DNA of 64,000 nucleotides from Flavobacteriales bacterium UBA1937 (lineage in GTDB: Bacteria > Bacteroidota > Bacteroidia > Flavobacteriales > Weeksellaceae): NCBI GenBank assembly GCA_002337005.1, contig DDFD01000053.1, forward strand, positions 17,663 through 81,662, written 5' to 3'. Positions 61,091 through 64,000 of this stretch are shown here, one piece after another. The notes below the pieces were generated by a model that saw only the letters and a list, made by a program, of their open reading frames with translations, searched no databases and was not told the DNA's origin. A program made the position numbers and the translations under genes. The first letter of the stretch is position 1; every line of letters begins with the position of its first letter.

Positions 61091-62080
61091 CTACTGTTGC
61101 TGTTGTTGCATCTGCATATGTCGCCAGTAAGAATTGTTGTTTTCTACCGTTTCTGGAATTTCGTTTATGCTTACAAAAGACGGTTTTTCTACTCTATCAC
61201 TGAAAAAATCATTATAAATCGCAGAAATATGACTATCCGTATTTTCTACCACCACTGTAACTTCTAATCTATGCTCTAAATTTCCTTTGTAAATTCCTTT
61301 TACCGGTGTACAATCGTGAAAATCTTTTCCTACCGCCAATCTTACGTGTCTATCTGAAACCAAACAATTATTGGTAGGATCTATACCAATCCAACCGTAC
61401 GTTGGTAAAAACACTTCTACCCAAGCGTGGGTAGCACCTTCACCTCTTAAATCGTGATTTTTAGGACAAATATAGCCACTCACATATCTTGAAGGCACCC
61501 CTACAATTTGCAGCATTTCTAATAATAAATGTGCAAAATCCTGACAAACACCAGCTTTTAAATTCCAAATTTCGTCAATATTCGTTTCTATAGTGGTAAC
61601 ACCTTGTTTGTAAGTGAAATTTTCAAAAATATATTTTGAAATATTAAAAGCATTTTCAAACACTGGTTTTTCTTTATTAATCAAAGATTTTACAACCTCA
61701 GTAATTTCCTTTTTAGAACTAAAATCCTCAATTTCTAAGAAATCTTTCAAAGTAAAATCGTTTCTTAGGTTTTCTATTTCATTCCATTGTTCTGATGGAG
61801 AAATTGACAAAACAGGTTCTTCTATAGGGATTACTTCTACCACAATATTAGATTGAATGCTTAATTCTGAATGAGATTTAAGAATATTAAAAATTCCTAA
61901 TTGATTGAAGTAATGATCTTTGAAAATCTCAATACTCGGAGAGTCTGTAATCCTAATCGATTGAAAATGCAAAGTCTGATGCAAATCTTGAATAGGATAA
62001 AGCATTATCTGATTAATAGACTCATAAACAGGAGACTTGTAAAAATAATGCGTGATATGTTTAATTTTATACTTTGCCAT
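61091..62080 (-). CDS. Transglutaminase-family protein with polyGln C terminus
   Basis: A 329-residue protein: an N-terminal bacterial-transglutaminase beta domain (TQHITHYFYKSPVYESINQIML-like, actual IKHITHYFYKSP) and the catalytic core with Cys179 in KAGVCQDFAHLLLEML, His218 in GATHAWVEVFLP and Asp234 in WIGIDPTNN. All three catalytic residues are present. It ends MQMQQQQQ. It sits 3 bp after the alpha-E gene, and the ATP-grasp gene lies upstream, a conserved trio. Actual substrate unknown. Confidence 0.9.
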   Translation of the reverse strand: MAKYKIKHITHYFYKSPVYESINQIMLYPIQDLHQTLHFQSIRITDSPSIEIFKDHYFNQLGIFNILKSHSELSIQSNIVVEVIPIEEPVLSISPSEQWNEIENLRNDFTLKDFLEIEDFSSKKEITEVVKSLINKEKPVFENAFNISKYIFENFTYKQGVTTIETNIDEIWNLKAGVCQDFAHLLLEMLQIVGVPSRYVSGYICPKNHDLRGEGATHAWVEVFLPTYGWIGIDPTNNCLVSDRHVRLAVGKDFHDCTPVKGIYKGNLEHRLEVTVVVENTDSHISAIYNDFFSDRVEKPSFVSINEIPETVENNNSYWRHMQMQQQQQ

Positions 62081-62083
62081 AAT

Positions 62084-63022
62084 TTATAAATAACCGAAAT
62101 AAAATTTAGAAAATAAATTAGATAAATAACTGATGTCTTCTTCGATGTCTTCTAGATAAAGAAGTAGCTTTTTGCCATCTTCCATATCTGGTTTAGAATA
62201 TTGAAATTTACTGAGAATTTTACCAACTTCGAACTGAACGGTATTAAAAGCTTCTGCTGTAGAATCTTCTCTTATTCTTTCTAGTCTAGTTTTAATTCTG
62301 TTGAGCGCATAATAGACAGAATTGGTGAAAATAGGATTGAAAAGCACATAATTAATGATATTTTGCACTGTAAGTTCGCCTCTGTACGTTTTATTGTACA
62401 ATTCGTATCCTGAAAGTGAATACAAAAGATACCTAAAAGAAGTTACTTCGTGCTCATTGGTAATGTCATAGTCAATTTCTTTAATTTTTACAGATAAAAT
62501 TTTCAGCGTTTGCAAAGCTTGTTCTATATGTCTGCCAATGCTCATAAAAGAATAACCTACACCTCTATCCATCGTTGTATTAATCATCCCAACGTACAAT
62601 ACAGATTGCTGCATTATAGAATCCATAGCTTCCATAGAATCTTGATACTTAAGTTGATGATTTATTTCGTCGTTCCTTACGAAATGGTAAAAATTATTCA
62701 AAGTTTGCCACATTTCTTTAGTAATGTGATCTTGTGAAGCTCTGGCATTTTCTCTGGCGTAGAAAATATTATTGATAATAGAAGAAGGATTGTCTTTATC
62801 AGTAATCAAATAAATTAAAGCATCAGAATAACTCCAATTCTTAAAATCATCATTTTTTAAAACATCTTTGCTTCCATATTGTTCTACTATAAATTTCCAA
62901 TTGTCTTTTATGGCATTATCTTGCAGTGCTACGTAATTGGTTTGTAATAATTTTATTTCAGATTTTGTACGTTCCATATATCTGGACATCCAAAAAATTG
63001 AATCTGCTACTCTACTCAGCAT
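62084..63022 (-). CDS. Alpha-E domain protein
   Basis: A 312-residue all-helical protein beginning LSRVADSIFWMSRYMERTKSEIKLLQ, the signature of the alpha-E domain, and ending with a long coiled segment. Family members are always near circularly permuted ATP-grasp and transglutaminase genes and may help form or hold a peptide-modification complex. It lies between those two partners, 61 bp downstream of the ATP-grasp gene. Confidence 0.93.
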   Translation of the reverse strand: MLSRVADSIFWMSRYMERTKSEIKLLQTNYVALQDNAIKDNWKFIVEQYGSKDVLKNDDFKNWSYSDALIYLITDKDNPSSIINNIFYARENARASQDHITKEMWQTLNNFYHFVRNDEINHQLKYQDSMEAMDSIMQQSVLYVGMINTTMDRGVGYSFMSIGRHIEQALQTLKILSVKIKEIDYDITNEHEVTSFRYLLYSLSGYELYNKTYRGELTVQNIINYVLFNPIFTNSVYYALNRIKTRLERIREDSTAEAFNTVQFEVGKILSKFQYSKPDMEDGKKLLLYLEDIEEDISYLSNLFSKFYFGYL

Positions 63023-63041
63023 ATTTTTAGTTTAAATGTAG

Positions 63042-63083
63042 TTAGTAATTTGGTATTTGATAGTTTGCACTTTGTACTTTAAT
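63042..63083. repeat. 7-bp-period repeat array between alpha-E and ATP-grasp genes
   Basis: Heptads in exact register: TTAGTAA, TTTGGTA, TTTGATA, GTTTGCA, CTTTGTA, CTTTAAT. The array fills most of the 61-bp spacer. Confidence 0.65.
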
Positions 63084-64000
63084 TTATTCGCTTAAAACCC
63101 AAGTATCTTTACTACCACCACCTTGAGAAGAATTTACCACCAAAGAACCTTCTTTGAGTGCTACTCTAGTCAAACCACCAGGAACAATGTCAATTCCTCG
63201 AGGTCCGTACAAAGCAAAAGGTCTTAAATCTACTCTTCTTGGCGAAAGTTCATTATTAATGAAACAAGGCGATGAAGATAAATTGATGATAGGTTGCGCT
63301 ATAAAATCTCTAGGATTTTCGGTAATTGCTTTTTTGAAATCATTGATTTGTTCATCTGTTGCACTATTTCCTATCAACATTCCATAACCTCCACTTCCAT
63401 TGGTACGTTTTATCACCATATCATTCATTTTCCCGAAAACCATTTCTCTATAATCTTCGTTTTCCATATGGTAAGTTGGTACATTATTAAGAATCGGCGT
63501 TTCGTTAAGGTAATATCTAATCATATCCGGAACATAAGCGTAGATTGCTTTATCATCAGAAACTCCATTACCAATGGCATTTACAATATTTACGTTTCCT
63601 GCTCTGTAAGCCCAATACAAACCTGCAACTCCCAACTGACTGTCTGGACGAAAAACCAAAGGGTCTAAAAACTCATCATCTACTCTTCTGTAAATTACAT
63701 CTACTTGTACCAAACCTCTGGTTGTTTTTTTGTAAACTTTCAGATTATCAACCACCAAATCTCTGCCTTCTACCAATTCTATTCCCATTAATTTAGCGAG
63801 AGTAGAATGTTCAAAATAAGCAGAATTATAAATTCCTGGGGTTAATAAAACCACTTCTGGCTTACTTGTTTGTAAATTAGAAAGCTCAAGTAAATTTTTA
63901 AGCAATAAATCAGGGTAATTTCTTACAGGTTGTACCTTATTATTTCTTAATGCATTAGGGAAAATTCTATTGCTAATATTTCTATTTTCGAGCATATAAG
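63084..64000 (-). CDS. Circularly permuted type 2 ATP-grasp protein (N-terminal part outside window)
   Basis: The frame stays open to the right edge, so its 5' end is missing: 305 codons are visible of a family that is usually about 480-500 residues long. Motifs include PEVVLLTPGIYNSAYFEHSTLAKLMGIELVEGRDL, split at about residue 47, IYRRVDDEFLDPL, FAQPIINLSSSP-like (DFIAQPIINLSSSP) and LRPFALYGPRGIDIVPGGLTRVAL. The family predicts a peptide or amide ligase. With the alpha-E and transglutaminase genes it forms a recurrent but functionally undefined module. Confidence 0.92.
   Translation of the reverse strand, partial: YMLENRNISNRIFPNALRNNKVQPVRNYPDLLLKNLLELSNLQTSKPEVVLLTPGIYNSAYFEHSTLAKLMGIELVEGRDLVVDNLKVYKKTTRGLVQVDVIYRRVDDEFLDPLVFRPDSQLGVAGLYWAYRAGNVNIVNAIGNGVSDDKAIYAYVPDMIRYYLNETPILNNVPTYHMENEDYREMVFGKMNDMVIKRTNGSGGYGMLIGNSATDEQINDFKKAITENPRDFIAQPIINLSSSPCFINNELSPRRVDLRPFALYGPRGIDIVPGGLTRVALKEGSLVVNSSQGGGSKDTWVLSE

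Overview
This AT-rich window comes from a Bacteroidota chromosome, most likely a member of the Flavobacteriia close to the Chryseobacterium/Cloacibacterium group (Weeksellaceae). The evidence is a SusC/SusD pair, an N-terminally ACT-tagged SerB, an L-lysine 6-transaminase pathway, near-absence of Shine-Dalgarno sequences, and Bacteroidota-type promoters (TAnnTTTG at -7, TTTG-like at -33). Genus-level placement is inference. I see no rRNA, CRISPR array, prophage or intact insertion sequence. The only tRNA is tRNA-Ala(GGC).

Layout: 0-2.7 kb, a drug-type export operon (HlyD fragment, ABC exporter with degenerate ATPase motifs, TetR regulator). 2.7-7.8 kb, GH3 beta-glucosidase, topoisomerase III, tRNA-Ala and a DUF2007 gene. 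7.7-12 kb, two secreted amidohydrolase-family proteins in which two of three domains have lost the metal ligands. 12-15.5 kb, lysine catabolism (lat and an ALDH7 dehydrogenase) with an S23-type four-helix-bundle cassette inserted between them. 15.7-23.7 kb, serB, small secreted/membrane proteins, an esterase, Ada, an orphan ABC system and a DUF2911 protein. 23.7-29.4 kb, carB, carA and pyrB; pyrB has a leader ORF and an intrinsic terminator in its 5' region that resemble UTP-sensing attenuation.

29.4-40.4 kb is a block for uptake and activation of short organic acids: InsA-like zinc-finger/HTH protein, porin, MHS-type MFS transporter, small membrane proteins, an SSS-transporter/histidine-kinase fusion (CbrA/CrbS-like), a receiver-only response regulator, and two acyl-CoA synthetases (PrpE-like and Acs). 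41.4-47.5 kb reads as a cyanophycin-utilisation locus: isoaspartyl peptidase, secreted cyanophycinase, SusC and SusD. 47.8-52.8 kb holds pheA, a DUF2339 protein, an MFS transporter and Hsp20. 52.9-55 kb is a likely copper/cytochrome-oxidase assembly cluster (SCO, two YHS proteins, a CNGKC protein). 55-61 kb carries rarA, a C1q-like surface protein, yidD, lgt, nnr, mscL and a DUF465 protein. The right edge is the transglutaminase / alpha-E / circularly permuted ATP-grasp trio, the last gene cut by the window end.

Two kinds of dispersed intergenic repeat recur: degenerate arrays with an exact 7-bp period (at least seven sites) and a palindrome with ACTTTGTCAAAG arms (two copies).
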